The notes below the pieces were generated by a model. That model was not told where the DNA came from. It worked only from the letters and a program-made list of their open reading frames with translations, and did no database searches. DNA of 64,000 bases. Source: Chryseobacterium bernardetii. GTDB taxonomy: Bacteria > Bacteroidota > Bacteroidia > Flavobacteriales > Weeksellaceae. Position 1 is the stretch's first letter, and every line of letters begins with the position of its first letter. The stretch spans positions 4,073,501-4,137,500 of the forward strand of contig NZ_CP033932.1 in the NCBI RefSeq assembly GCF_003815975.1, given 5' to 3'. A program made the translations under genes and the position numbers. Below are positions 1-9,072 of the stretch, one piece after another.

Positions 1-929
1 CAATCGAACAAGCTTTTTTGAGAAATAAAAACAATCTGCTTTACCCATCCAAAAATAAAGATCATCCACAGGTAATAATTTCTTTTTTCCCTTTGTCTGA
101 TGAGATAAATAAAGCAAAGCAACTCAAAAATAAGAATAATCACTGTAATGGGATTGAATGCTCCAGGAACCTTCAGCATTCCCCAGAAATTTCCAAAGCT
201 TACCATAAAATAATCAAAATGTTCCCCTAAAGTCAGCTGCTGTTCGTAAAGTAATTTTTTGGCAGTAATAGTGTTATTTACAACTTCTCCAAAGTAGAAC
301 CAGTTGAAAGCAACCGTTGATAAAACGCCTAAAATTCCGCCAAAAATATAGCTCCATCTGATTTTTTTGTTCCAGAAAAAGTCAACAAGAAATACAACTC
401 CAAGGAAAATGACGGTATCAATTCTGGTAAACATAATCAGGACCGGAAGAAGGGTTAATACCCATTTTTTTCCTTTATTGAAACCGTAATACAGCAGGGA
501 CATTTCCAGGAAAAACAGGATCCCATACTCCATTCCCAGAATTGAAATTTTAATAGCCGGGGGTAAAATTCCGAGTAAAAAAATAAAAATAGCTTTATGC
601 CAAGGGTTTTTAAGAAGCAGATGTGATAAAAACAGGGTTCCTATGGTAAACAGGACCGAATTAAAAATCAAAAGCGGTTCTATAAAGTTTTCTTTCCCAA
701 AAATAAGATTGAAAATATAGGACACAAAAACATACAAATGAGTGGTAGAAGCTGAAATCTTAGTATCACCATTGAAGCCGATCACTCCATAATCCAGTAG
801 ATTCTGAGCTACCCGCCAGGTGATGAAAGCATCTTCCTGAATATAATGCGTTAATAAAAAAAGTAGTTTAAAAATAACCGTAACCATTACGGCATAGATT
901 GGAAACCTGCTATTCTGTGTTTCAGCCAT
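1..929 (-). CDS. GT-C type membrane glycosyltransferase, C-terminus outside window
   Basis: An open minus-strand frame starts at the ATG at 927-929 and runs off the left edge without a stop, giving at least 309 residues. The product is very hydrophobic, with about eight membrane segments. It carries EDAFITWR at about residues 33-40, in the first extracytoplasmic loop. An acidic motif in that place (EDAFIT or DDA type) is the usual GT-C catalytic signature, as in polyprenyl-phosphate-sugar-dependent mannosyl- and arabinosyltransferases. I infer a lipid-linked sugar donor and an envelope glycan or glycoprotein acceptor; the acceptor is unknown. It lies downstream of the DUF2723 gene on the same strand, but a terminator at 986-1009 separates them. 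Confidence 0.7.
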   Translation of the reverse strand, partial: MAETQNSRFPIYAVMVTVIFKLLFLLTHYIQEDAFITWRVAQNLLDYGVIGFNGDTKISASTTHLYVFVSYIFNLIFGKENFIEPLLIFNSVLFTIGTLFLSHLLLKNPWHKAIFIFLLGILPPAIKISILGMEYGILFFLEMSLLYYGFNKGKKWVLTLLPVLIMFTRIDTVIFLGVVFLVDFFWNKKIRWSYIFGGILGVLSTVAFNWFYFGEVVNNTITAKKLLYEQQLTLGEHFDYFMVSFGNFWGMLKVPGAFNPITVIILIFELLCFIYLIRQREKRNYYLWMIFIFGWVKQIVFISQKSLFD

Positions 930-985
930 TATGTATTTTTAGTTCCACAAATATAATCTTAAAATTCAGGATTGCCAATAACAAA

Positions 986-1009
986 AAAACGGAACCGAAG
1001 TTCCGTTTT
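986..1009 (-). terminator. Rho-independent terminator after the DUF2723 gene
   Basis: A 10-bp perfect stem (AAAACGGAAC / GTTCCGTTTT, loop CGAA) sits just downstream of the minus-strand stop at 1017. On the minus strand it is followed by a run of T. Confidence 0.75.
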
Positions 1010-1016
1010 AAAAATT

Positions 1017-4000
1017 TTATTGTGTTACTTTAATAATTGCTGAAGTGATCTGATTTTCTTTTTCCTTGGAATAAGTAGAATCAAAAGGCTCCATTACATC
1101 AAATAAATATTGGTAGAATGGCGTGATTGTTTGAACATCTTCAGATTCTTTCATTGCTTTTTCTTTACCCATCTGCTGAAGCTCCTTCACAAAGGCATTG
1201 AATTTCTTATCAATCGGCTCAATGGATTTTACCAGATAAGCATATGCTTTTTCTTTCTGTCCCATCTTGGTATAAGCATCTGTAACCGCTGCTACTACAA
1301 GAGAATATTCCATTGGTTTTGTTCTCATCTGTCTTCTTACATAGCTTTGATCTGCTTTAGAGAGGCTTAAGTAATAATCATACTCATCAAAAATTCCTTT
1401 TTTAAGTACTTCTGCCAGCTGCAATCCTTTCTGCTCCTGTCCTGCGATGATATATCCGGTTACCATTGAGCTTAATGAGCGTGGATCATTGTACTTTTCA
1501 GCAGGAATTTCTTTGGCTGCAAGATCCAGGATTTCCAACGCTTTAGTTTTCTGTCCGCTTAGAGCCAATGCTGAAGCTGCTCTGCTTGCTGACATTCTGT
1601 AGCTGATGATATTGGAAGTTGCTGTTTCATCAAAGTGAGCATTCAGGTCTTTAAAGTTCCCCCATCTGAAGTTTTTCACTACATTATAAAGGTTATTTAC
1701 ATCTACTCTTCCCATGTCTCCGTCTGCTGATGGCAAAGTCTGGATTGGAATCAATCGGTAGCTGAACCCGTCAAACTGAAGATAATCATTAAGATAGAAA
1801 ATATTTTCACTGTCATAAATACCTCCTGAAGAGAAGTTAATCGGACGTTTCCAATCGAAGTTGGCTAAAAGATCCATTAGAATCAGGTTGTTTTTATACA
1901 ATGTATTTCCTTTGTAAGTAATCATAATCTGATTTGCTACATTAGGAAGATCTGCCTGATTGATAATTCCTGCTTTTAAGGCATTCTCTTTATTTACAGG
2001 AAGGATAAATTTGTTTACCGGCAGAATGTTATACTTTTCATATTTCTCTTCTCCAAAGTACATTTTCAGTAACTGATCTTTTTCAGGAGACTTGAATTTG
2101 ATAAACTTAATGGCATCTTTCAGTGTTAAAGAATCCTGTGTAAGATACTTTCTGAAATCCTTGAATTCCGTATCCGGAACTCCCTGTTCTTTCAGCATAG
2201 AGAAAACCCCTTCCCAGTCTTCTTTCTTCATCATATAGATCTGGTCATTTACACCATCTCTGTAATCCTCGTGAGTGAGTTCACTTGGGATTCCCATAGC
2301 ATTATAAGTTCTTCTCTTTATCTGATCAAGGTTCCATGGCGTTGAAGCAAGTGTGAAGTTCACCACTTTCACATCATCCCTGAATCTTTCCGTTTCCTGG
2401 ATTGCCCAAACCGGATAAGTATCGTTATCACCATACACGAATAAAATATCGTTTTTCGGTAATGATTTTAACACTGAATATGCATAGTCGTATGCTGTAT
2501 ATCTGTTGCTTCTGTCATGAACGTTATAGTTTTGGAAGCCCATCATGAAAGGCACTCCTAACAATACAACTCCCAGTGCAATATTAGCACCGTTGGATTT
2601 GATCTTAGACTGTAAGAACCATAAGATAGCACCTGCTCCCAATCCGATCCAGATCGCAAAGGCATAGAATGAACCTACCATTGCATAATCTCTTTCTCTC
2701 GGTTCAAAAGGCTTTACCCCCGTATAGAAAATAATACCAACACTTGTAATAATGAATAAAGACAATAAAGCATAGAATCTTCCGAAATCCCTGTTCAACT
2801 GGAAAAAGAATCCGATTAATCCCAGAATTAATGGCAGGAAGAAGAACTTCACCGTACTTTCATTCTTAAATTTAGCAGGCATCTTATCCTGATTTCCTAC
2901 GTTTACATTATCAATAAAAGGAATTCCGGAAATCCAGTTTCCTTTTGTGCTTTCCATGTTTCCTTCCAGGTCATTCTGTCTTCCTACAAAGTTCCACAGC
3001 AGGTATCTCACAAAGTAATACCCGTTCTGGAAAGAAATAAAATAATCCATATTCTGAAGGAAAGAAGGCTTCTGAACATTAATAAGGTTATAAGGTTTTA
3101 CCTTTAAATAATCTGAAGCAGTAATAGATTTATCATCATACTTAGCTCTCAGCTCATCAAAGATCTGCTTGGCCTGAGGGTTATCTGCCACATCTTCATT
3201 ACCATAATTAAATGTAAAATCAGGCGCGCCATACATTGAAATATAATTAGCCATTACATCCTTATCCTCATTAAACATTCTTGGCATTAAACTCACCTGA
3301 GATTTATTGAAAACATAGTTGAATCGGTCTCCGGTTTTTCTGTAAGTTCCGGTTTTTTCATCTTTTTCGTAGATTTCACCGGTCTTTTTTGTTTTAAAGC
3401 TTCCGTCTTCATTCTTTTCAATTCCGTTGGCATCAAGGAAAGCCGTATAGTTCTGTCCGTAAATTGTTGGCCAGTCACCATATTGTTCCCTGTTGTAGTA
3501 ATCCAGCATACCAATTGCTGTATCCGGGTCGTTAAGGTTCATTGGTGGATTGGCATTTGCTCTGATAGGAATTACCATCCAGCAAGAGAACCCGATAATC
3601 ATATATACTGCAGATAAAGCAATTGTCTGGTACAGATTCTTTTTCGTTTTTCTGGCATATTTGATTAAGAAATAGCTGATAACCACCATCAGTAGGAAGG
3701 CAGCAATGGTTCCTGAATGGAAAGGAAGCCCAAGACCGTTTACAAAGAAAATCTCCAATCTTCCGAACATCGTCATAATCAGCGGGAAGATAATTTTGAA
3801 GACCATACTCAGGATCAACAGGGTAATAAGGTTTGCCCAGATGAAGTTTTTCCAGGTAAACTTATAGTTTCTTGCATAGTATACAAGACATACCATAGGA
3901 GTTGCCAGCATACACATCATGTGTACCCCAACAGAAAGCCCTAAAACGAAGAAAATAAGGATAATCCATCTCTCACTGTCTGCTGCCTGATACTCATTTT

Positions 4001-4502
4001 CCCATTTCGTAATCAACCAGACCAAAAGCGCGATAAACATAGAAGCCATTGAGTAAACCTCACCTTCTACTGCTGAGAACCAGAACGTATCTGAGAAAGT
4101 GAAGCAAAGTGCCCCTACCGCTCCTGCAAATAAAATAGAGATTTCCTGATGTTTTGTAATTTCTTCAAAATCTTTGTTCAGTAATCTTCTCACAAAATGA
4201 GTGATCGTCCAGAACAAAAATAAAATAGTCAGCGCGCTGAACAATGCAGACATCGCGTTGATTACGATGGAGTAATTTTCGCCTTTCCCTAATGCAAAAA
4301 TGGCTGCTACGGCACCCACTATCTGGAATAAAGCCGCTCCCGGAGCATGCGTTACTTCAAGTTTTACTGCAGAAGAAATGTACTCACCACAATCCCAAAA
4401 ACTGAAATTGGGTTCTATTGTGGACAAGTACGTGAAAAACGCAATGACGAAAATCACCCATCCTAAAACGGTGTTCCATTGCCTAAAAGTCCAATTTTTC
4501 AT
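1017..4502 (-). CDS. DUF2723 family protein O-mannosyltransferase-like membrane protein
   Basis: A protein of 1161 residues with an N-terminal multi-spanning GT-C domain. The motif FWDCGE near residue 36, followed by a conserved APG segment, is the hallmark of DUF2723 (TMEM260-like, CAZy GT117). About a dozen membrane segments fill residues 1-360 and 580-720, with large extracytoplasmic loops. The C-terminal part (about 960-1160) is soluble and TPR-like, with helical pairs rich in Ala and Leu. Family knowledge suggests transfer of mannose or another hexose to secreted proteins in Bacteroidota, where general O-glycosylation is common. It appears monocistronic: a terminator follows at 986-1009 and the upstream gene is divergent. 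Confidence 0.85.
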   Translation of the reverse strand: MKNWTFRQWNTVLGWVIFVIAFFTYLSTIEPNFSFWDCGEYISSAVKLEVTHAPGAALFQIVGAVAAIFALGKGENYSIVINAMSALFSALTILFLFWTITHFVRRLLNKDFEEITKHQEISILFAGAVGALCFTFSDTFWFSAVEGEVYSMASMFIALLVWLITKWENEYQAADSERWIILIFFVLGLSVGVHMMCMLATPMVCLVYYARNYKFTWKNFIWANLITLLILSMVFKIIFPLIMTMFGRLEIFFVNGLGLPFHSGTIAAFLLMVVISYFLIKYARKTKKNLYQTIALSAVYMIIGFSCWMVIPIRANANPPMNLNDPDTAIGMLDYYNREQYGDWPTIYGQNYTAFLDANGIEKNEDGSFKTKKTGEIYEKDEKTGTYRKTGDRFNYVFNKSQVSLMPRMFNEDKDVMANYISMYGAPDFTFNYGNEDVADNPQAKQIFDELRAKYDDKSITASDYLKVKPYNLINVQKPSFLQNMDYFISFQNGYYFVRYLLWNFVGRQNDLEGNMESTKGNWISGIPFIDNVNVGNQDKMPAKFKNESTVKFFFLPLILGLIGFFFQLNRDFGRFYALLSLFIITSVGIIFYTGVKPFEPRERDYAMVGSFYAFAIWIGLGAGAILWFLQSKIKSNGANIALGVVLLGVPFMMGFQNYNVHDRSNRYTAYDYAYSVLKSLPKNDILFVYGDNDTYPVWAIQETERFRDDVKVVNFTLASTPWNLDQIKRRTYNAMGIPSELTHEDYRDGVNDQIYMMKKEDWEGVFSMLKEQGVPDTEFKDFRKYLTQDSLTLKDAIKFIKFKSPEKDQLLKMYFGEEKYEKYNILPVNKFILPVNKENALKAGIINQADLPNVANQIMITYKGNTLYKNNLILMDLLANFDWKRPINFSSGGIYDSENIFYLNDYLQFDGFSYRLIPIQTLPSADGDMGRVDVNNLYNVVKNFRWGNFKDLNAHFDETATSNIISYRMSASRAASALALSGQKTKALEILDLAAKEIPAEKYNDPRSLSSMVTGYIIAGQEQKGLQLAEVLKKGIFDEYDYYLSLSKADQSYVRRQMRTKPMEYSLVVAAVTDAYTKMGQKEKAYAYLVKSIEPIDKKFNAFVKELQQMGKEKAMKESEDVQTITPFYQYLFDVMEPFDSTYSKEKENQITSAIIKVTQ

Positions 4503-4686
4503 AGTATTAAATCAATTATGCGAAAATAAGGCTTTTATATTATTTTATATTGTTTTTAACAAAATTTAAAAATTTGGCGCAGAATTTGCGATTAAACTCG
4601 TGCTGATCCTGTAAACAGGAAAATATTTTTTTACAAAACGATGCCCTAGAAATCAAACAAAAGTTTAGTAATTATTTATTTTTTTG

Positions 4687-4694
4687 TATTTTTG
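4687..4694 (+). promoter_or_regulatory. Bacteroidota -7 promoter element of the cysteate-synthase-like gene
   Basis: TATTTTTG fits the TAnnTTTG -7 consensus and lies 30 bases before the ATG at 4725. No good TTG -33 box is visible, only TTTAG about 20 bases upstream. Confidence 0.6.
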
Positions 4695-4724
4695 CAGTCA
4701 GATTTTTATTGAAAATAACAAATA

Positions 4725-5762
4725 ATGAGTAATGTTTACGATAATATTCTTGGCCTAATAGGACATACTCCTATGGTGAAGCTAAATACTGTGACAAAAG
4801 ATATTCCAGCAACCGTTTATGCCAAGTTAGAATCATATAATCCTGGACATTCCACCAAAGACCGAATCGCACTTCATATTATAGAGAACGCAGAGAAAAA
4901 AGGCTTATTGAAAGAGGATTCCGTTGTTGTAGAAACAACATCAGGAAACACTGGGTTTTCTATTGCAATGGTATGTATCATTAAGGGTTATAAATGTATT
5001 CTCGCGGTAAGCGACAAAACAAAACCTGAAAAGATCGCTTATCTTAAGGCTTTAGGAGCTACTGTATATATATGTCCTGCCAATGTACCGGCGGATGATC
5101 CTAGATCTTATTATGAAGTAGCGAAAAGAATCGCTTTGGAAACTCCCAATTCTATTTACATCAATCAGTACTTTAATGAACTGAATATTGATGCCCATTA
5201 CCAGACTACAGGTCCTGAAATCTGGGAACAGACAGAAGGTAAAATCACTCACCTTTTTGCCTGTACCGGAACAGGAGGTACTTTATCTGGTTCAGCAAAG
5301 TTTTTGAAGGAGAAAAATCCGGATATTAAAATTATCGGGGTGGATGCAGATGGTTCTATATTAAAAAGCTATCACGAAACCGGTGAAATTCACAAAGAAG
5401 ATGTACATCCTTACCAGATTGAGGGAATGGGAAAAAATTTAATTCCTTCCGCACTTCTTTTTGACAAGGTAGATGAATTTGTAAGGGTAAATGATGAAAT
5501 GGCAGCCTACAGAACCCGTGAAATTGCTTTAAAGGAAGCCATCATGGGAGGATATACCACAGGAGCTGTAACTCAGGGACTGATGCAATATGCAAATTCT
5601 CACGAATTAACCGAAAATGATGTGGTTGTTTTAATCTATCCTGACCACGGTTCAAGATACATCACCAAAGTATACAGTGATAAGTGGATGGCCGAACAGG
5701 GGTTTGTTAACAACTGTGTCCACAATTATGACGAAGTCTTCAAGACAGAGTTTATTAAATAG
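4725..5762 (+). CDS. PLP-dependent beta-replacing enzyme, probable cysteate synthase of sulfonolipid synthesis
   Basis: A 345-residue fold-type II PLP enzyme of the cysteine synthase/cystathionine beta-synthase family. Visible motifs are the PLP lysine K45 in STKDRIA, the substrate loop TSGNTG (72-77) and the phosphate-binding GTGGT (182-186). It lacks the CBS regulatory domains. Homologues in Flavobacteriia sit beside a cysteate-specific acyltransferase and make L-cysteate from O-phosphoserine and sulfite, the head group of capnine sulfonolipids. The next gene here is such an alpha-oxoamine synthase, so this role is inferred from the pairing. The alternative is an ordinary O-acetylserine or cystathionine lyase-type enzyme. 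It has its own TAnnTTTG promoter and its own terminator at 5787-5822. Confidence 0.75.
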   Translation: MSNVYDNILGLIGHTPMVKLNTVTKDIPATVYAKLESYNPGHSTKDRIALHIIENAEKKGLLKEDSVVVETTSGNTGFSIAMVCIIKGYKCILAVSDKTKPEKIAYLKALGATVYICPANVPADDPRSYYEVAKRIALETPNSIYINQYFNELNIDAHYQTTGPEIWEQTEGKITHLFACTGTGGTLSGSAKFLKEKNPDIKIIGVDADGSILKSYHETGEIHKEDVHPYQIEGMGKNLIPSALLFDKVDEFVRVNDEMAAYRTREIALKEAIMGGYTTGAVTQGLMQYANSHELTENDVVVLIYPDHGSRYITKVYSDKWMAEQGFVNNCVHNYDEVFKTEFIK

Positions 5763-5786
5763 GAACAAATAAAATCACGATATAAT

Positions 5787-5822
5787 AAAGCCTTTTGCGT
5801 GTTCTACAAAAAAGGCTTTTTT
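5787..5822 (+). terminator. Terminator between the two sulfonolipid-type genes
   Basis: Stem AAAGCCTTTT / AAAAGGCTTT with a 13-base loop, followed by a T run. It should weaken co-transcription with the gene at 5842, which begins 20 bases later. Confidence 0.8.
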
Positions 5823-5841
5823 ACTTAAAAATTACGATACA

Positions 5842-7116
5842 ATGTTGGATATTTTTGAAAGAATAAAAGAAAATCCAGGACCACTTGGACAATTTGCAGA
5901 TTACGGAGAGGGATATTTTATTTTCCCGAGACTAGAGGGACCTATCGGCCCGAGGATGCAATTTCAGGGTAGAGAAGTAATTTTCTGGAGTGCCAATGAT
6001 TATTTAGGGCTGTGTAATCATCCTGAAGTAATAGAAGCAGATGCAAAGGCGGCTGCAGAATACGGAATGTTCTATCCAATGGGAGCAAGGGCAATGTCTG
6101 GAGAAACAGATCAGCACCTTCAGTTGGAAAGAGAATTGGCAGACTTTGTACAAAAAGAATCAGCATATTTATTGAATTTCGGTTACCAGGGAATGGTTTC
6201 TACCATTGATGCTTTGGTAAGCAGAAATGATGTAATCGTTTATGATATGGATTCTCATGCCTGCATCGTGGATGGGGTAAGACTTCATTCAGGTAAAAGA
6301 TTTACCTACAAACATAACGATATGGAGAGCCTTGAGAAAAACCTTCAGAGGGCTACAAAAGTGGCAGAAGAAACAGGAGGAGGAATTCTTGTGATTACTG
6401 AAGGTGTTTTCGGAATGAGAGGCCAGCAGGGAAAAATCAAAGAGATCTGCGAACTTAAATCAAAATATCAGTTCAGACTTTTAGTGGATGATGCTCACGG
6501 TTTCGGAACACTAGGTAAAACAGGTGCCGGAGTTGGTGAAGAGCAGGATTGCATCAATCAGATTGATGTATATTTCTCTACTTTTGCAAAATCTATGGCT
6601 GGTTTCGGAGCCTTCCTTGCGGGAGACAAAGAGATCATCAGATACCTGAAGTTTAACCTAAGATCACAGATCTTCGCAAAATCTCTTACAATGCCAATGG
6701 TAATAGGAGGACTGAAGAGACTGGAGCTATTGAGATCAAGACCCGAAATCAAAGCTAAGCTTTGGGAAAATGTAGCCAAACTACAGAACGGATTAAAAGA
6801 AAGAGGATTCAATATTGGTGATACCAATACTTGCGTAACTCCTGTAATGATGCAGGGAACTCCTGTAGAAGCTACTCTATTGGTAAAAGACCTTAGAGAA
6901 AATTACGGGATCTTTACTTCAGTCGTGGTATATCCGGTAATTCCGAAGGGAATGATTCTTTTAAGACTGATTCCTACCGCTTCTCATACGGATGCTGAAA
7001 TTAATGAAACTCTGGCAGCGTTTGAAGCAATTCACGATAAACTGGTAAGTGGTTACTATAAAGAGCAGGAACAAATATTACTGCAAGAGCAGGGATTAAG
7101 TTTTAAACCGATCTAA
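5842..7116 (+). CDS. Alpha-oxoamine synthase, probable cysteate-C-fatty acyltransferase (capnine synthesis)
   Basis: A 424-residue fold-type I PLP enzyme of the KBL / AONS / serine palmitoyltransferase family. Key elements are the glycine-rich ANDYLGL (51-57), DDAHGFG with D217 and H219 around the cofactor, and the Schiff-base lysine K250 in FSTFAKSMAGFG. It is longer at the N-terminus than KBL, with a GEGYFIFPRLEG segment as in the lipid-forming enzymes. In Flavobacteriia this subfamily condenses cysteate with a fatty acyl thioester to give 3-ketocapnine, the first committed step to sulfonolipids of the outer membrane. The neighbouring cysteate-synthase-like gene supports that over sphingolipid synthesis. 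The reductase for the next step is not in the window. Confidence 0.75.
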   Translation: MLDIFERIKENPGPLGQFADYGEGYFIFPRLEGPIGPRMQFQGREVIFWSANDYLGLCNHPEVIEADAKAAAEYGMFYPMGARAMSGETDQHLQLERELADFVQKESAYLLNFGYQGMVSTIDALVSRNDVIVYDMDSHACIVDGVRLHSGKRFTYKHNDMESLEKNLQRATKVAEETGGGILVITEGVFGMRGQQGKIKEICELKSKYQFRLLVDDAHGFGTLGKTGAGVGEEQDCINQIDVYFSTFAKSMAGFGAFLAGDKEIIRYLKFNLRSQIFAKSLTMPMVIGGLKRLELLRSRPEIKAKLWENVAKLQNGLKERGFNIGDTNTCVTPVMMQGTPVEATLLVKDLRENYGIFTSVVVYPVIPKGMILLRLIPTASHTDAEINETLAAFEAIHDKLVSGYYKEQEQILLQEQGLSFKPI

Positions 7117-7135
7117 TCTTTAACAAAATTAAAAA

Positions 7136-7166
7136 AAACCACTGATTGATTCAGTGGTTTTTTATT
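7136..7166 (+). terminator. Terminator after the acyltransferase gene
   Basis: Stem AAACCACTGA / TCAGTGGTTT with loop TTGAT, followed by T-rich sequence. A possible TTG start inside this hairpin (7146) is therefore unlikely to be used by the next gene. Confidence 0.85.
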
Positions 7167-7193
7167 TTAAAAACTATAAACTATAAAAAGCAA

Positions 7194-8072
7194 ATGAAAC
7201 TTAGGGGTTATTTATTGGGTATTTTGTCGGCAGTTTCATACGGATTGATTCCGATTTTTATTCTGCCGATCAAGCAGGCTCATTTTTCAATGGATATTGC
7301 ATTGTTTTACAGATTTTTCTTTTCGGCTCTCATGGTAGGAGTTTATCTCATCTATTCTAAACAAAATTTCAGAATCAATAAAAGGGAGGCCATGATTTTA
7401 GCCATTCTTGGAATCTGCTATGCTCTTTCCTCGGAATTTCTTTTTATAGGATATGATTTTCTCACTCCGGGAATTGCCTCTACCGTTCTATTTATTTATC
7501 CGGTAATTGTGGCATTAATTATGTTCTTCTTTTACAAAGAGAAACTCACTAAACTATCTGTTGTTTCCTTACTTCTTGCCTTTGCCGGAGTTATTGTCTT
7601 ATGCCTGAAGGGAAATGGTTTGGAAATTAATTTTGCAGGATTGGGAATTGTGATGCTCAGCTCATTGTTTTATGCATTATATATGGTAATTGTTAACAAA
7701 TCGAAACTAAAAGTGTCGGGGTTTAAGCTTACCTTCTACTCTATGCTTTTTACTTCTTTGTTTTTTATGGGTAAATCAGTTATCGGGCATCAGTCATTTG
7801 GGATTCCTTCAATGACTATTTTTATTAACTTTCTCATTTTTGCTTTCCTTACCACGGTTATTTCCAGTTTATGCCTAGTATATGCAATTAAAAGTATTGG
7901 CTCTACGCCTGTTGCCATTTTAGGAGCCCTTGAACCGGTAGTTGCCGTTATGGTAAGCGTATTTATGTTTAATGAAAAGTTCACTGTCAATTTATTGATC
8001 GGGATCACACTGATCCTGCTGGGAGTTATCCTGAATGTTATTTCTGATCGTAAAAATACAATTCATACTTAA
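7194..8072 (+). CDS. EamA/DMT family transporter
   Basis: A 292-residue inner-membrane protein with about ten membrane helices arranged as two EamA repeats, roughly residues 3-135 and 150-285. The second ends in the typical ALEPVVAVMVSVFMFNE segment. This family exports or exchanges small metabolites such as amino acids and their derivatives; the substrate cannot be told from sequence. I chose the ATG at 7194 because the open frame upstream runs through the preceding terminator. The next gene begins 11 bases after the stop, so the two are probably co-transcribed. A link with the sulfonolipid genes upstream is possible, but the intervening terminator argues against it. Confidence 0.8.
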   Translation: MKLRGYLLGILSAVSYGLIPIFILPIKQAHFSMDIALFYRFFFSALMVGVYLIYSKQNFRINKREAMILAILGICYALSSEFLFIGYDFLTPGIASTVLFIYPVIVALIMFFFYKEKLTKLSVVSLLLAFAGVIVLCLKGNGLEINFAGLGIVMLSSLFYALYMVIVNKSKLKVSGFKLTFYSMLFTSLFFMGKSVIGHQSFGIPSMTIFINFLIFAFLTTVISSLCLVYAIKSIGSTPVAILGALEPVVAVMVSVFMFNEKFTVNLLIGITLILLGVILNVISDRKNTIHT

Positions 8073-8083
8073 CACTTAAAATC

Positions 8084-8824
8084 ATGAAGGAATTACAGAA
8101 GCTATCAAAAGATCAGTTGTATGCTTACCTTAAACGAGAGTCAGGGATTTTTTATTCCAAAGTTATATCAACTTTAGATTTTACACTGTTTCAAGATCAG
8201 TCATTACATGAAAAAGATTTTTCGGAATTTCTTGAAATGCTGGATCAGGAAATGGCAGAGAAAATAAAAATGTCATCTTTACAACCTGATGAGGATGAAC
8301 AACCCACAATTGTCCTTGCAGAACATAAAGACTCTGGCTCTCTTGACTTGGTAACTGAAGATGGTGAAGGATATAAGGTAATTTTATTTGATAAAGATAT
8401 CAGCCTTTCAGGAAATCTTTTTGTTGAAGACTACGTTGTGCTTATTGTTATTGGAAATATACAAGCAAAAAATATAATTGTATACGGCTCACTGTACTGT
8501 ACCGGCAACCTTTCCTGTGATGTACTGTTTGGAGCGTCAGGCAACGACAATGAAACCTACTTTGGAGGAAATATATCCTCAGTTCTTATTGCTGAAAACG
8601 GACATCATACACTGGCAGAAGGCAATATATATTCCAGATATTTAATAAGTCTTCACAATGAAATAGAAGCAAAAGGGGGAAGAAATATTGAGAATATAAT
8701 TTTGGACGGATCCCAGGAAGCAGAAGTTTTAAGCCCTGAAATTTTAGATGAAAATGGCTATTTTGAAGAAGAGTCTTTTCTTAATTTCATCAGTAATCAT
8801 CCACCTGATTCAGTATTTAAATAA
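8084..8824 (+). CDS. Unknown protein with a central beta-helix-like region
   Basis: 246 residues, acidic, with no signal peptide or membrane segment. The N-terminal third is helical and charged. From about residue 105 to 205 there is a run of short alternating hydrophobic strands with turns (VLIVIGNIQAKNIIVYGSLY and following), like the right-handed beta-helix of bactofilins and other polymer-forming cytoskeletal proteins. I do not recognise a family. The gene follows the EamA transporter closely. Similar proteins in Bacteroidota can be immunity or leucine-repeat-like accessory proteins, but nothing here indicates a toxin partner. Confidence 0.6.
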   Translation: MKELQKLSKDQLYAYLKRESGIFYSKVISTLDFTLFQDQSLHEKDFSEFLEMLDQEMAEKIKMSSLQPDEDEQPTIVLAEHKDSGSLDLVTEDGEGYKVILFDKDISLSGNLFVEDYVVLIVIGNIQAKNIIVYGSLYCTGNLSCDVLFGASGNDNETYFGGNISSVLIAENGHHTLAEGNIYSRYLISLHNEIEAKGGRNIENIILDGSQEAEVLSPEILDENGYFEEESFLNFISNHPPDSVFK

Positions 8825-9051
8825 TTTTTCACAGAAGAAGCTCTATGTTTATGCTTTCGCTTAGAGAGAATTAGTGAAATTGATCCTACTTTGCTCCCTT
8901 AAAATAGGTAGCACCTTTCATAAACCTTCGTTAAAAAAATCTCCACTATCATACTTTTCAGCTATCTGAGATCTATGGGAGAATTTTTTCAACACGATTT
9001 AAACCTGTCTATAATCAGAGCAAAAAATTTTTTTCTGAAAAAACTTTAGAA

Positions 9052-9059
9052 TAACTTTG
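9052..9059 (+). promoter_or_regulatory. -7 promoter element close to the radical SAM start codon
   Basis: TAACTTTG matches TAnnTTTG exactly. The expected transcription start lies about 8 bases before the TTG at 9073, so the leader would be nearly absent. Confidence 0.6.
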
Positions 9060-9072
9060 CAAAAAATTTCTG

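Noticed and set aside
18..230. 70-residue plus-strand frame at the left edge
   Set aside because: It overlaps the better supported minus-strand GT-C gene and shows no homology-like features.
5842..7116. Serine palmitoyltransferase for sphingolipids
   Set aside because: Possible from fold alone, but the adjacent cysteate-synthase-like gene points to sulfonolipid synthesis.
7146..7193. Extended N-terminus for the EamA transporter
   Set aside because: The extension passes through the preceding gene's terminator hairpin.
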